Source: Heterobasidion occidentale
Taxonomy: Eukaryota > Basidiomycota > Agaricomycetes > Russulales > Bondarzewiaceae
Assembly: GCA_039111635.1 (NCBI GenBank)
Contig: JBCAQO010000006.1
Span: 2,418,001-2,482,000, forward strand
DNA length: 64,000 nt
Direction of reading: 5' to 3'
Made by a program: the position numbers and the translations under genes. Numbering within the stretch: position 1 is the first letter of the stretch; each line of letters opens with the position of its first letter. The notes below the pieces were generated by a model. That model saw only the letters and a list, made by a program, of their open reading frames with translations, was not told the DNA's origin and searched no databases. Below, piece after piece: positions 1 to 11,900 of this stretch.

Positions 1-1617
1 GGCAGCCTGTACGTCCTCGTCATTCCAAAACCAAGCTATTTCTTGGTACGAAGAAACACCTTGGAGCAACGGGTGTTCAGGCTGAGCTGCACGAAGCAAC
101 TTTAGAGAATCTCTAGCTCGTATCAGGGCTTCTGTTACGTCAGGACTCATAAAGCAAGGAAACTCTGTGTCGGTTCCATCTGTCTCTGTCTGCGTATCAT
201 CTTGCTCGTCGTCATTTATGACTCCAAAATCCAAATTGAGGTCTTGTGAAGCAGCTGATCTGTGAACGTTCAAGACCACAAAATCGCGACTGTAACCAAC
301 GGACCGGCTTAGATGCCGATAATAGTCCTGGCATGTCATTGTCAGGATGTAGGCGAACATCGCGGTGACAAGTCGAGAGGAACCGCGCTCAATGTGGGAC
401 TCGAGGGCGGTGTAAATATCGGACAGTAGCATTTCGGCAGACGTTGGAAGATCTCCATAGTCCGGAGGGTATATGTCCATATCCTGCCGATGTATTTATA
501 AATTATATTCCATGAGTGAAACAATGCACTGACCCGTCGACATAAAGACGCAAGGGCAGTCAAGATCTGTTCATACTCGTCATGATGGATCCATGTGGCT
601 GCTGGCGTGTTCAAATCGTGCATTGAACCGCCCGTGTTATCGAGAAAGTCGGCTAGACCTAGTCGTGTATATTCGACACAAGAGGACAATGCGTGTATGA
701 ACGCGTGGACTGTGGGTGAAATTGCAGTGGATCTAGGCTGGGTTGAGACCAAGACCAATAAGATGACGACAAAACTCACTGTCGTCGAAGTGTATCTGTG
801 AATAGTTCAAGGCGCCGTAGAAGAGTCCCAATGGACAGAAATCGACGCATGAAACTAGATTGTAACTTAAGAATGATAGCAAGAATGATGTAGATAATCC
901 AACCTTTCACTGATAATATCATCTTTGCCGTCAATGACTAGGACGCCTTGCTTGCTGGGCTCGCCGCTAGTCAATATAAACTTTTCAGATTCGGAGTCCC
1001 ACGCATACAAGGGAGAGGAAGTCCCAATCAAAATCATTTTGATAGACTTCAGTACTTCTGCCACGCTTGCGTGAATCATGTACGTCTGTGAATCATGAAT
1101 GCGAGGGTTGACGCTTGGTCGTGTCAAAGTTAATAAATTCCAATCAAGAAGGTTTACTGACTGGTAACGTGCGGATGAAAATACGCGATTGCTCTGCTCT
1201 GACAAGAAAGGTCCCGGGGATGCTAGTTGCACAAATGAAGCGCGAAGAGAATCCCATGACTTGATGTAGCTCTATGATCAAATCGTATTCAACCGTCTAC
1301 ACATGGACACCAGATACCTTGAGTTTAATTACCTGGTTTGTTGGACTTGCTGCTGCCGCGTGAGCCCAAATATTCTGGGCTTTTCCAGAGTCAGAAAGCC
1401 ATAGATCTGTCAAAGCTATGACCTCAGGGGGCAGAAGCTGAGGATCCGCCAGATGCCTCTGAGCACTCTGAGTGAACCTCAAGGTGTCCATGATAGGATC
1501 TTGAGGCTTGTCTGCCAGTTTAGGAACAGAGAATGTGGGGAATATAGGTGGTAACTCATAGCTTTCTGAATCAGATGGATAATCGAGAGGAGGAAGTAGG
1601 GGATAAGGGTCGGTCAT
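1..1617 (-). CDS. Gamma-tubulin complex component, GCP5/Mod21-like (N-terminal part, runs off left edge)
   Basis: Spliced minus-strand gene starting at ATG 1617 and continuing past base 1. Readable exon pieces include an acidic/proline N-terminus (MTDPYPLLPPLDYPSDSESY), then SYIKSWDSLRASFVQLASPG, TYMIHASVAEVLKSIKMIL, PLGLFYGALNYSQIHFDDS, and between about 480 and 1 a long segment with HIERGSSRLVTAMFAYILTM and AAQPEHPLL. This order of segments (WDS..L.AF near the start, a helical 'VAEVL..IKM' stretch, a charged insert, then 'RARDSLKLL.AAQPEHPLL') is what I recall of basidiomycete GCP5/Mod21-type Spc97/Spc98 proteins, which cap gamma-tubulin ring complexes at the spindle pole body. The conserved grip domains would lie outside the window. 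Several short introns are evident but I did not fix every junction. The family assignment is inference from pattern; a generic Spc97/98 relative is the alternative. Confidence 0.5.
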
Positions 1618-1860
1618 CTTCCCGGCGATGATAGTTTGAGGTCAAGTGGCAGACCTAACCCTACTCCATGGTTTGACGCGTCGCGTCAACCAGCGTGTCG
1701 TACTCTCCTCAGCAGACTGATAAATAGTCGTGACGAATCGATGAAGCAAGTCCTGACGCGGATGGGCAATCGCAAGAGTCCGAAGGAGTAGAATGATTTG
1801 GTTTCAGACAAAGATTATAGTAAATGATGACAAAGGGTCCATGCCATGCCGAACAATATA

Positions 1861-3092
1861 TTATTGCACAGAACTTCCCCATGCTGGTATTTCTACATCG
1901 AACCACTCTGGAAGCCTATTCCAGAAGTCCTGCCTCGCAGCATCAACAGCGGCCGCAAACTCGGTCCTACATGCGTCGCACGCACGATACTTATTTGATA
2001 GTCGTGGACCAATGGTAGTTGCGTCGTTGCTCTGAAGGTTGAAGCCTTCGCCCATCGCAAACAGCGGATCCGAGGTGCGGTTGCATACCACGCCATTGAC
2101 GTCGCGAAGCAATTCGATGGTGATGTTCTCGAATGCAATCTGGCATTTTTTCTTCGTCTCAAGATCATCAGCATTGCTGTTATAGCACCAGCGTGAAGGG
2201 GGACGGCCTTCGAGCTCGTTGACGATGAAGGTGGAGAAGAAGCGGGAGGCAAGTTCACGGCCCTGTAGGAGTCGAACCAGATCTTCGTGCGAGAGCTGGT
2301 GGTGAGATGATGATGAATCCAAGAATCCCGCTGCTACAGTGCTAGGTAGCTGACGAGAAAGGTCGTAAAAGGCCGAGGGAAGGAGTTGTAGCACATCGAC
2401 CTCGCGCGCAAGGTTGATGATCATTCTTCACAGAGACAAGTCAGAAAATGAGGCAAGTCGTAGTATCTGAGTCATACATAGGATTGAGAGGGCTGTCACT
2501 GAGCGAGAAAAGTCTGCTCGTTGAAGACGTTCCGGCTTCCTTGTGATCCCATTGGTCCAAAGTAAGAGGCCAGCTCTTGAGTAGCAGAGTAACTGTTTCT
2601 AGGCGCAAGCGTGTGGTTTGGTACTTCGCAGAAAGCCGAAGGAGAACTGTTAAGGTCTGAAAATCATCTGCTTCCTCATGAATAGTCGACCTACAGTCCC
2701 GCGTCATCAGCACCATCACGTTCCACTTGTACGGCATGCACCTACAGGCCATCGTATAAGGCGGATAGTAATATGAACATGTCTTTCGGCGATTCTGGGA
2801 CGGAGAACACGGGCCTGCCTTCCAGATGGTGCTTGGTATCCAGGCGATTTTCGGCGTCACAGTTTGATGGATTGAGGAGCTGGTCAAGGTATGAAGAATG
2901 ATGGCTGAGGACGCCCCAGTGCACCAGAAAATATGACTGTTTGGCGAGAATTGCCAGATTCCCATCCTCGAAGCAGAGAGAGGGGTAGCGGCTGATTGGT
3001 GGTAGCTTCGCCTGCGAGTCTACCTTCAGTGACACGTTGTAGCCATTGGAGCTGAGGCCACTCAGTTTGTCCGTGGTGAAGGGAGCGACCAT
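1861..3092 (-). CDS. BTB/POZ domain protein, basidiomycete type
   Basis: Three exons, 3092-2746, 2690-2478 and 2425-1861, summing to 1125 nt (374 residues); introns are 55 and 52 nt. The N-terminal half is a BTB/POZ domain of the form very common in mushrooms: SRYPSLCFEDGNLAILAKQS, FLVHWGVLSHHSSYLDQLL and FSVPESPKDMFILLSALYDG, followed by LSAKYQTTRLR. The C-terminal part (INLAREVDVLQLLPSAFYDL and a Cys-rich CNRTSD...YRACDACRTEF) is also typical of this expanded family. BTB domains mediate dimerisation and often link substrates to Cullin-3 ligases; for this subfamily the partner and role are unknown. No DNA-binding or kelch region is present. The start is the first ATG before the conserved block. 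Confidence 0.85.
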
Positions 3093-3996
3093 ATGAGATG
3101 AAGATCAAAACAAGCAAGCAGGAAGCGGGGGGAGGAGAGATCTGAGCCGGTCCCGCGAGAGATATGTGGAGCAGGGCGTTTCAGCTACTGGTTTGAGACA
3201 AAATCGTTCGCTTCATTGCCTAGACGGTCAGGATTTGAAGGCCTCTATGCCTTGATGAGTGATTCCACGGTTGGTGTCTAAAATAATGCTCATTTAGTAA
3301 CGGCAGTTCGTCTGTTATAACCTGATACTATCAGGGTCGGGGGTAGAAGACATCTTTGGCAGATCCAGCGCAGATCCACGAGATACGATGGCGATTCTTC
3401 TGGATAAGCGATAACTCATGTCCACCTTGGAAGAAGCCTCTGGATGCGACTCAGGTACGGACAGCTTATGGCCCATTCTATTGCACGGGCTGGGTCAGTA
3501 GAAATTAGGCTGATTTAGCCAAAGGATACCTGCGTCGACCTGTGAGAAGGGCGTAGACAGCTAGAGACAACACCGCGCTTACTTTTATTACGGCTGATAT
3601 TGTGCCAATCCAGGAAGCTCACTGCCCTTTATACTACCGAAAGCCTTCGATAGAGACGTTCAATCACAGTGAGATGTCTGACGAGCTGCCGTATCAAGTA
3701 CCCTTTCGATCACAGAAACCACCAGCAATGCCCTGAAATGATCTCACCTTTGTTTACATCATGATAGACATCTCCATGGGATCGTACGAATACGTGAGGC
3801 GTCGAACAATTTGTATGAGAAGCTGAGGTTTGTTGACGTAGATTCATGTCGGGAGCGTGAGAACAAGTGGTGCGGGGGTTCCGAGGCTCTTTGAGCGCTG
3901 TCACTTCGGCGCGTCCTTCTCCTGTTGAACACCTCAAGACCAATTTCTGCAGCTCATCCCTATCTTACCCTCTTGACCTTTTCGTCAAACAGAAAA
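3093..3996. other. Intergenic region between BTB gene and Caprin-like gene
   Basis: About 0.9 kb between divergently transcribed genes. I see no conserved coding segment, no repeat and no tRNA. The last 60 bases before 3997 are pyrimidine-rich, as is common in fungal promoters. The region probably holds both promoters. Confidence 0.5.
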
Positions 3997-6037
3997 ATGG
4001 CCGAGTCTACTCAACGCATCGTTCCAGGCGCACCGCCTCTCCCTCCTCTTTCGAAATCGCAAAAGAAGAAGCGCAAGTCTGTCAAGGTGAAGGATGGGGA
4101 GTCTCCGGTCGCGGAATCTGTCGCTATCCCAGATTCTACCTCTGCGGCCCTTGTAGACAAGGCTCCTCAGGAGTCTGACACCAAAGAAGGTTCTGTCGCC
4201 GAGGAGCTTCCCGTACAACCTCCGACAGCGAATGGAGTGCATCCGGCAGTTGAAACGGCTCTCCTCAGCCCAGTGGTCGATATCATATCAAAACGCTTGA
4301 AAATCACCACCAAGAAGATTGTGAGTGGTATCCACCGTCGAGGCTTTTCCTTTCGTGAAATAGGATGATCCTCAATCTATGCTCCCTCCAGTCGCGAATT
4401 CAGAGCTATGCGTCGACGGACCCCGCAAAACTCAACGACGACCAAAGACGGACGCTGAAAACCCTTCCTTCGCTTGAATCCGTTGCCAAAGAGCTCGAGG
4501 AGCTGAAAAAGGCTGTGGAGGTAAGCTTGCTTACATTGTGGACAGCCCCGCGCTTCATAAAACTCCTTTTTCCAGGTGCATGAGGCTGAGCTGGCCGGCG
4601 AGCTTGCTGCAAAGCTCGCTGCAACAGAACAGGCGGCTGCTCTGCGAATTGCGGAGGCTGTTGCAGAGGCACAGGTGCGTTTTTCATTGTCCTGTCATCA
4701 GCATAGCAGAGCTAACGAGGATGACAGAGCGCACACTCCGCAAAAACCTCATCAATTCTCAGCTTCCTCCGCCTTCGCTCGCTACTTGCCGATCGTCATC
4801 CTTCAGTTTCATCGCTGGCTGTTGATGATTCCGAGGCTGCAGCGATTTTTGCCGCGGCTGACCATCTACTCGCCGATGAGAGCGAGCTCAAGCAAGAGTT
4901 GATCAGTGGTCTTTTGTCTGGAGAGGGCGAGTTCCAGAGTATTCCTTGTGGGTTCATGACACATTTTCAAAGTAAAAGCAAATTCATCGTCTTCGTTTTT
5001 ATCTTCACTAGATGTCCGATTCTTGGACCTCACACAATCTTCCCTCAATCCACCTGAGGAACCAGCTCCCATCGATGAACCAGTTCCAGAACAGCCTGAG
5101 GTGCCTACAGAGAGCACACCAGAGGCAGTCGTCGCCAGCGCAAATGGTATTCCGTCTACCTCCGCAAGCTTCCACTTCATGCAGGAAAGCGAGTTGGAGA
5201 CTGCTACACCTGAAGGCAACCAAGATTGGGTTGAAGTTCCCCGTACTGAAGATGAGCCCGCTCTTGCGGAGGTGACTACGACGATCACCGAAACATATGT
5301 CGCTGACAATGCGGTTGTGGAGCAAACTGTGACAATCACAACTGAGCCAGCTGCAGAGGTTCGTCGGTACTCGCAACTGATTTTTTTTTACCGTCTTAAA
5401 TGATATGCTTTCGCGCGCATTTTAGGTCCCGCCCTCTGTTACAGGCAACATTGACTGGGCAGACGACGAAGGCGACCTTCCCCCTATTGCGGGCTTGCAC
5501 GCCAAGTTTGGTACATCGGAGTCACCGTCGCCGGTTGAAGCGCCTGCTCCTCAAGCGCCTGTCAATCATGCTCCGGCCGCTGTGAACGGGGATCGCGTCG
5601 TTGATGACGATGGTTTCACTCAGGCGAGAGGTGGCAGGGGGCGTGGGTTCCGCGGGGAGCGCGGGGAACGTGGCCCCAGAGGAGGACGTGGAGGCGAGCG
5701 TGGGGGATTCCGTGGTGGGGACCGTGGTGGGAGGGGAGGCTTCCGAGGTGGTGACCGGGGTGACCGTGGTGGTAAGTGGTTGCTTGGAATGACTCTGTAA
5801 TCTTTCACCAATCTGATCTATTCGCTACAGGCTTCCGTGGTCGGCGCGATGGCGAGTGGAGAGGTGGTGATGGTGAACACCGTGGTGGGCGAGGAAGGGG
5901 TAGTGGACGTGGACGCGGACGAGGTAAGCCGCCACCTGGATCTAACCTGCCTCGAGAATCGATTATTGACAACAGCACATTCTTTTTTAGGCTTCCCAGA
6001 TAACCGAGATGGTGCTCGAGCTCCAATCCCTGCCTGA
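3997..6037 (+). CDS. Caprin-like RNA-binding protein with C-terminal RGG boxes
   Basis: Eight exons: 3997-4320, 4392-4520, 4576-4674, 4728-4947, 5012-5358, 5426-5771, 5831-5923 and 5991-6037, giving 534 residues with introns of 53-71 nt. After a basic, low-complexity N-terminus comes a helical block (ISRIQSYASTDPAKLNDDQ, then SLESVAKELEELKKAVEVHE) resembling the conserved HR1 region of animal Caprin proteins (helix, LN.DQ, K...EL). An Ala-rich coiled coil and an acidic Pro/Glu linker with SFHFMQESELE follow. From about residue 410 on, GDRGGRGGFRG-type RGG repeats are dense. Animal caprins bind mRNA and G3BP in stress granules; a cytoplasmic mRNA-binding role here is inference from architecture. 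The RGG-rich tail is disordered and a likely arginine-methylation target. Confidence 0.6.
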
Positions 6038-6906
6038 GGGGGTGGTTTGTAATTCTTTTCTAGGCGGGGAGTGCAGTATCATCTAAAAGGCGCCGCGCCA
6101 CTGCCAGCTGCTTCTTTTTAACTTCTTGCAGAGATGTGGATTTTCGATTGCTTTCATTATTCGTCCATTCGTTTGCTATATGTCGCTTTTTCGCGTTCTG
6201 CGGCTAGTACTACTCATCGGTTTACTCATCTTGGCGTCGGTGTACATTATTGGTCGCTGTCTGCGGGGTGTATGTATGTACGGCGAAAAAAAGTTACATC
6301 CCTTTTCATTGACTTTCCTCGTCGCGCGGCGCATTGAATGAAGGCCGAAGTGCTTGATTCAGAAGTTCGGAACGCTGGTTGGTTTCGAACCGTTCTGGTG
6401 CGCGCGGTCCAGATCATGCCGTGTTTCCCACATGAAAGAAGCGATTCTTTGCCGGCGACCGTGCCGTGGGGCGACAAATGGTAGATAGCAATTGCGATGG
6501 CGCATTCCTAGCCAATGAACACCTCGTCTGCGGGAAGGGCCCTTCGGGTCGGCCTGAAGCTGGGCGATACGGGACGAGTTTTTGAGGAAATTTCCAATGG
6601 CCCCACACTCGCAACATCTGTCGGATCCAGCTCAGCCACCGCCCCGATAAATAGAAAGGTACCTGCGCGCCGCACCGAGGCCATCGCACAGCACCACGTC
6701 GACGCTCCACGCATCGGTCTTGCCCCTCGCCTCCTCCTCGCTCCCTACTTCTCCCACCGTCCCTAGGTTCAGTTGGAATCGCCTGCTTGAAGCAGCTGTT
6801 TAGAGCGTCCTCTCGCACACGTTTGGTTATAATCGGACCCGGATAGCTTTGGACCTCGTATTCAGCCCATGCACCACCCCTCCATCGCCATCGGAGTAAT
6901 TTCATC
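6038..6906. other. Intergenic region with likely carrier promoter
   Basis: About 0.87 kb after the Caprin-like stop. The first 300 bases are T-rich and probably contain its 3' UTR; the rest is GC-rich. A stretch reading GGTTTCGAACC at about 6379-6389 resembles a tRNA T-loop but has no matching acceptor or D arm. No gene seen. Confidence 0.45.
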
Positions 6907-8319
6907 ATGACATCCGAGCAGCAGCAGCAGCAGCGGTCGTCGAAGGTCGGCACAGGCGAATCCGTGTCGAGCGCGCCTGCATCAGAGCCGGCGAAGGCCC
7001 CCGCACCGTTCTTGAGCCCGCAGATTTCGTCGTATTTCATCGCGGGCGGGTTCGCTGGCGCCGCCTCGCGGACGGTCGTCAGTCCTCTGGAGAGGCTGAA
7101 GATTATTCAGTGAGTCGTTATCTCCGCTTGTCGTGCGCGCCCGCAGGGCGTGCCCTTCGGTTCGTCGGCGCTTTTTCTGATTTGGGCTCGAATAGGCAGG
7201 TGCAGCCGCGGACGGGCGACGCGAAGCAGTACAAGGGCGTGTGGAGGAGCTTGGTGCGGATGTTCAAGGAAGAAGGGTTCAGGGGATTCATGCGAGGCAA
7301 TGGGATTAATTGCGTGCGGATCATCCCGTACAGCGCCGTTCAGTTTACGACGTACGAGCAGCTGAAAAAGGTACGTTAAAAAGCTCAATGGGTCCTCTCG
7401 GCCGTTGACGCGTTTTGTTTTCGGACAGTGGTTCACGCAAAATGGAGTGAGGGAGTTGGATACCCCAACACGGCTGGTTAGTGGTGCGCTAGCCGGGATC
7501 ACCTCTGTCTGTGAGCGCTTTCCGTCTACACAAGTATAGGCTGCGATACGACTGAACCCGTTGAAGGCACAACATACCCACTAGACTTGATTCGTTCGCG
7601 ATTATCCATCGCGACCGCGTCCATCGTCTCTTCATCTCCATTGCCCTCCCCATCCTCCGCCGCTGCCCCTGCCCAGCCCGCGCTGGCCTCCGCATACCAC
7701 ACATCTTCGGCAGCATCGTCCGCCGCGCTCCGTTCACGGTCGGAAATGACGATGTGGGGCATGACTCTGAAAGTCGTCCGCGAAGAGGGCGGCGTGCGGG
7801 CGCTCTACCGCGGCATGGTCGCGACCGCGACGGGCGTCGCGCCGTACGTCGGGATCAATTTTGCTTCTTACGAGCTGCTGCGGGGCATCGTCACGCCGCC
7901 CGGCAAGAGCAGCGTGGTGCGGAAGTTGAGCTGCGGTGCTTTGGCAGGTTCGTCTTTGTTCTCTATATATGTCGCTGTCGCTGACAGCGCGCGAATGATG
8001 CCCGTCTGGTGCATCACAGGTGCGGTGTCGCAGACGATCACGTACCCCTTCGACGTTGTCCGGCGTAAGATGCAGGTTTCAGGCTCGGGTGCTTTGGGAT
8101 ACAAGTACAGCAGCGCGATCGATGCGACGCGGAGCATCATCCGGAACGAGGGCGTGCGAGGGATGTACCGAGGGCTCTGGCCGAACCTCCGTGAGTGGCT
8201 TTCTTTGTTCTGCGGGGGAACCGAGCTGATCGCGTGTTCCCACAGTCAAGGTCGCGCCGAGCATCGCCACGTCTTTCTTCACGTATGAGCTGGTGAAGGA
8301 GTTCCTGCTCGGGCCGTGA
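6907..8319 (+). CDS. Mitochondrial carrier (SLC25), APS/PAPS carrier-like (yeast YPR011C type)
   Basis: Six exons (6907-7109, 7196-7370, 7429-7510, 7567-7947, 8020-8190, 8246-8319) coding 361 residues. Three tandem carrier repeats are visible, each opened by a P-x-[DE]-x-[IVL]-[KR] signature: SPLERLKIIQ, YPLDLIRSRLS and YPFDVVRRKMQV. Each is followed by the expected EG..G.xRG motif (EEGFRGFMRGNG, EGGVRALYRGM, EGVRGMYRGL). The sequence IAGGFAGAASRTVVSPLERLKI and RGNGINCVRIIPYSAVQF (read as separate motifs) fit the yeast YPR011C/SLC25A42-like branch, which carries adenosine 5'-phosphosulfate and PAPS or related nucleotides across the inner membrane. A Ser/Pro/Ala-rich insert of about 35 residues lies in the second matrix loop. 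The substrate is inferred from family resemblance only; the carrier family itself is certain. Confidence 0.85.
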
Positions 8320-8949
8320 GAGGGTCGTTGGTGGTCACACTTATTTTCTACCGTTGTTGTCGTCGCTGTTGTATAGAGGGCCTGTTGATCTAGGATCATT
8401 TAATTATGGACGAGTGCCGGAAATTACATGTCCTGGGAGGGTGGCAGGGGATGCGCTGGAACAGTGTCACAGTCGCTGACGGGAAGGTGGGGCCCAGGGG
8501 CACGGCGGGCCGAAATGAAAGAGTGTGTGGACGCACGGCTTCTTCCGGCGGACACGACGACGGGCGGGGGACGGCGACGGTTTCCTACACACACACAATT
8601 CCCTCTCTGTTCTCTCCACACAACAGAGCAGAAAGAAGTACATTGATGCACTCGCTAGGGGCTCGGAGGTAGGGGCTCGAGCATTACTCCTTTTTGATAC
8701 GATCAAAAGGGCGTGACCTCCCCTTGCACCGTCACCCACCGTCTCGTTGTTGCCTCGCTACACCCGCATTGCATTGCGCTGCCCCCCTCGCCCGTTTTCA
8801 GCACCGCAGCACCCCAGACTCTCTGCCAGGCTTAGCGCCCCGCCCAATACCATCCGGATTCACTGTCTATCAAGATTGCAGGTCACATCCTCACGACACA
8901 TCCCTATATCTATCAATTCTCTTTCTATTCCCCTTCTTGACCGTTTGCC
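8320..8949. other. Intergenic region upstream of RhoGAP gene
   Basis: About 0.63 kb. The last 250 bases are strongly C/T-rich, typical of a fungal promoter or 5' leader. Open frames here are short and lack conserved motifs. An alternative RhoGAP start at 8989 is also possible. Confidence 0.45.
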
Positions 8950-11900
8950 ATGCCACATTGTCCCATCGAGGCAGCCCAGACCGCCATCATGCTCTCTTCT
9001 GTATCCTCGACATCCCTTTCCAGCTCTCTCTCGTCATCCGCAGGCGACTCTGTCCTCCTGCCCGCTGCCCCTGCATCAAACTCGAGCCAATCCGATATCA
9101 TAACCCCCGATCACTCTGTCTCCTCTTCATCCACAAAGCATCTCTTCCCCCCGGGCGCTATTACCCCAGCCCCTCGTTCCTCCTCCCTCCCATCTTCCAT
9201 GGGCCAGATACTCTCTCGCCCCATCCCTCTCAACTCATCGTCGCAGAGTCCCCCACCTTCACCATCGAGAGGCACATCCTCCACCAACAGCGCGGGTTCG
9301 AGGCTCAAGCGCGTCTTCGCCGGACGCAGGAAAAAATCAGAAGATGCATCGCTAATATTCAGCACAGCGCAGCCTGCGAAATTCGAGGCTCCCGAATGGC
9401 CGCGGACTGAGCCTCTTGATCCACCACAGAAAGGTTCGGGCTTGACACCTACTTTTAACGGCAAGCCGGGACCAAGCCATGTCCCTCAAGTCCCATCTCC
9501 TACCGCGCAGGCCGATAGCGGCCCGGTATCGTCGCCCTCTTCTCCAGATTTCTCTAGCGTTCCACCCACACCGCCACCCAAACCTCTGCATAGGCAGATG
9601 CCACTCAAGCCGCAGCTCTCACCGTCTCCCTCCCCGCGTGCCGATCAGCGAGGTGCCTTCATGATTTCAAGCACAAGCATTGCTCCGGCTCTGGAGTACA
9701 TCACCGAGAACGAGAAGGCAAGCGATATTCTTGTTGCCGTGAGCAGATCTCCGCGCGAGAAGAAGGATCAGGAAATGGAAAAGTCCAAACAAGAGTGGAG
9801 GAAAAGCGACGCTACGACGACGAGCTATCATACGGTACGCCCCAGATCCGCCACCACCAGTGGGACTCGCACCCCTCGCCCCGTGTCCATGGCCGAATCT
9901 TTGCATTCTACGCACACCGTCGTCCCTACCAACAAGAGATTGAGCGCGATCATCACTGAGGCGGAATTTACGATGCCAGAGGAGTCCGTGGAGTCCGGAT
10001 ATTCGACCAGCCCGCCCGCAGGCCCATTAGGTAGAAAGACTTCACCTTCAGGCTCGTTGAGCGCGCGCAAGAGGCACTCGATCTCCATCCATTTCACTTC
10101 GCCCTTTTCGCCTGCCGTTCCCGTATCCCCTCCCCATGATGTCCCTGTTAGCCACCGTAGTGTGAGTCCTCCTCCTCGACCCATGCCGATGCGAAGGACG
10201 TCCAAGTCGGACACGCCAACGTTGACCCGTGCTGCTGCGAATGGAATTATCGCGCCGTCACGTAGTACTGAGTCCTCGCAGTCGACTGGAAGTCACATCA
10301 AAGGCCGCTTAGCCGCTTGGACAGCTGCTTCTGCTTCTGCTTCTGCGCCGACATCACCTCGTCCCGTGCCCCAGCCACCCCTACCCGCACCGCACCATCA
10401 ACACGAGACCGTTCCGCCCCATTCCGTTCGCCAGACGACAACAAGCATGACAAACGGCCTGGCTCCTGCTGCTGGGTTCGCCATGGGCTTCGGAAAGCGC
10501 GCGGTGGAGAAAATGGGGCGCGCGTGGGGCAACTTGAGCTCCCATCATGGCGGCAATATGCATGCCTCATCGGCCGGAAAGCTGGGGCCCGGTTCGTTTC
10601 CGGACAACAAGCTTGGGCGCACGTCTTCCAACCAGTCTTCGTCGTCACATCTGCCGAGCACGCATGGACACCTCGGGAAAGGCAAGCAGCGGCGCACGCC
10701 CAACGCGCCTTCGGGGTCGTGGAGCATATCGTCCTCAGTGACGTCTTCGTCTGTGTCGGACTCGGACGCCTTTGGCTCGTCGCAGGGCCCAAGGCTGGGA
10801 AGACGATTACGCGGGCCTATGCGTCCAACTGGCTCTGGCGCTCCGGTCGCAGGGGGGTTGGTGTTTGGCAGAGAGTTGCAGACGTGCGTGCGGAACACAG
10901 CCATTGATCCTGTGCGCCTCGCCATGTCAGAGCGTAATGGACCGGAGTCGTCGATAGGTGAGCGCAGTGTGTGGACGGAAGGAGCGATTGCTTATGAGTT
11001 TATATATCACCGCAGACTCTGATCTGGAAGAGCGCTTGTTGCCGGCGCTGATCGTGCGCTGTGTCCAGCATTTGTCCAAATGGGGAGTCGAGGAGGAGGG
11101 TCTATTTCGGTAAGTGTCACGCCCACATCGGGCGTGACAGCCACGCTGACAGTTCCCCTCATCAGCATCAGCGGCCGCGCGTCACACATCGCAAAGTTGC
11201 GCGCAGAGTTCGACACAGGTGCGACCGTCGCCTGCGCCTCGTTGCGTCTCTGAAATTCACTTTCGTTTCCATTCCAGGGGCTGACTACTACATCGCGGAG
11301 AGCACGCCCGGAGACTTGGACCCTCACGCCGTCTCTTCTATATTCAAGGCCTTCCTGCGCGAACGTACGTGGCCGCAGGAACCCTGTTATGAACGGCCAA
11401 GACCACTGATCTCCCCATCTCACAGTGCCTGAGCCGATCTTGACCCACGCCCTGAATCCTTATTTCGAAGCCGCCATGATTGCAGAGAACACCACGCGCA
11501 AGTCGGAAGAGAGTCCATTGAATCGGGTCAGCGTTGGCTCGAGAGGCCCAGGGTTGCCTTCTGGGCCCCGTGATGGCCCAGCTCTGCGGAAGCCGCCTTC
11601 TCTGTCCACCCTCGCGATGCCCAACTTCGCTGGCCTGCGCGCGCCCTCTGCGTCTCTCCTCGCTGCCTTTACCAACCTCATCGCGCGCCTGCCCCCCGTC
11701 AACAGAGACTTGTTGCGAACTGTAACGGAGCTGATCAACGCTACCGCCCGGCGCAAGGAGACGAGGATGCCGCTGAGCAATCTGACTTTGATATTCTGTC
11801 CGAGCTTGAATATGAGTCCTCAGATTCTGAGGGTCCTGTGCGAGTCTGCCAGTATATGGAACGTTCCTCCGCCCCCCGCGGCCGCGGAGCCGGTCACTCG

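Noticed and set aside
8694..9410. Plus-strand frame overlapping the RhoGAP start
   Set aside because: Out of frame with the supported RhoGAP coding sequence and made of pyrimidine-rich leader sequence.
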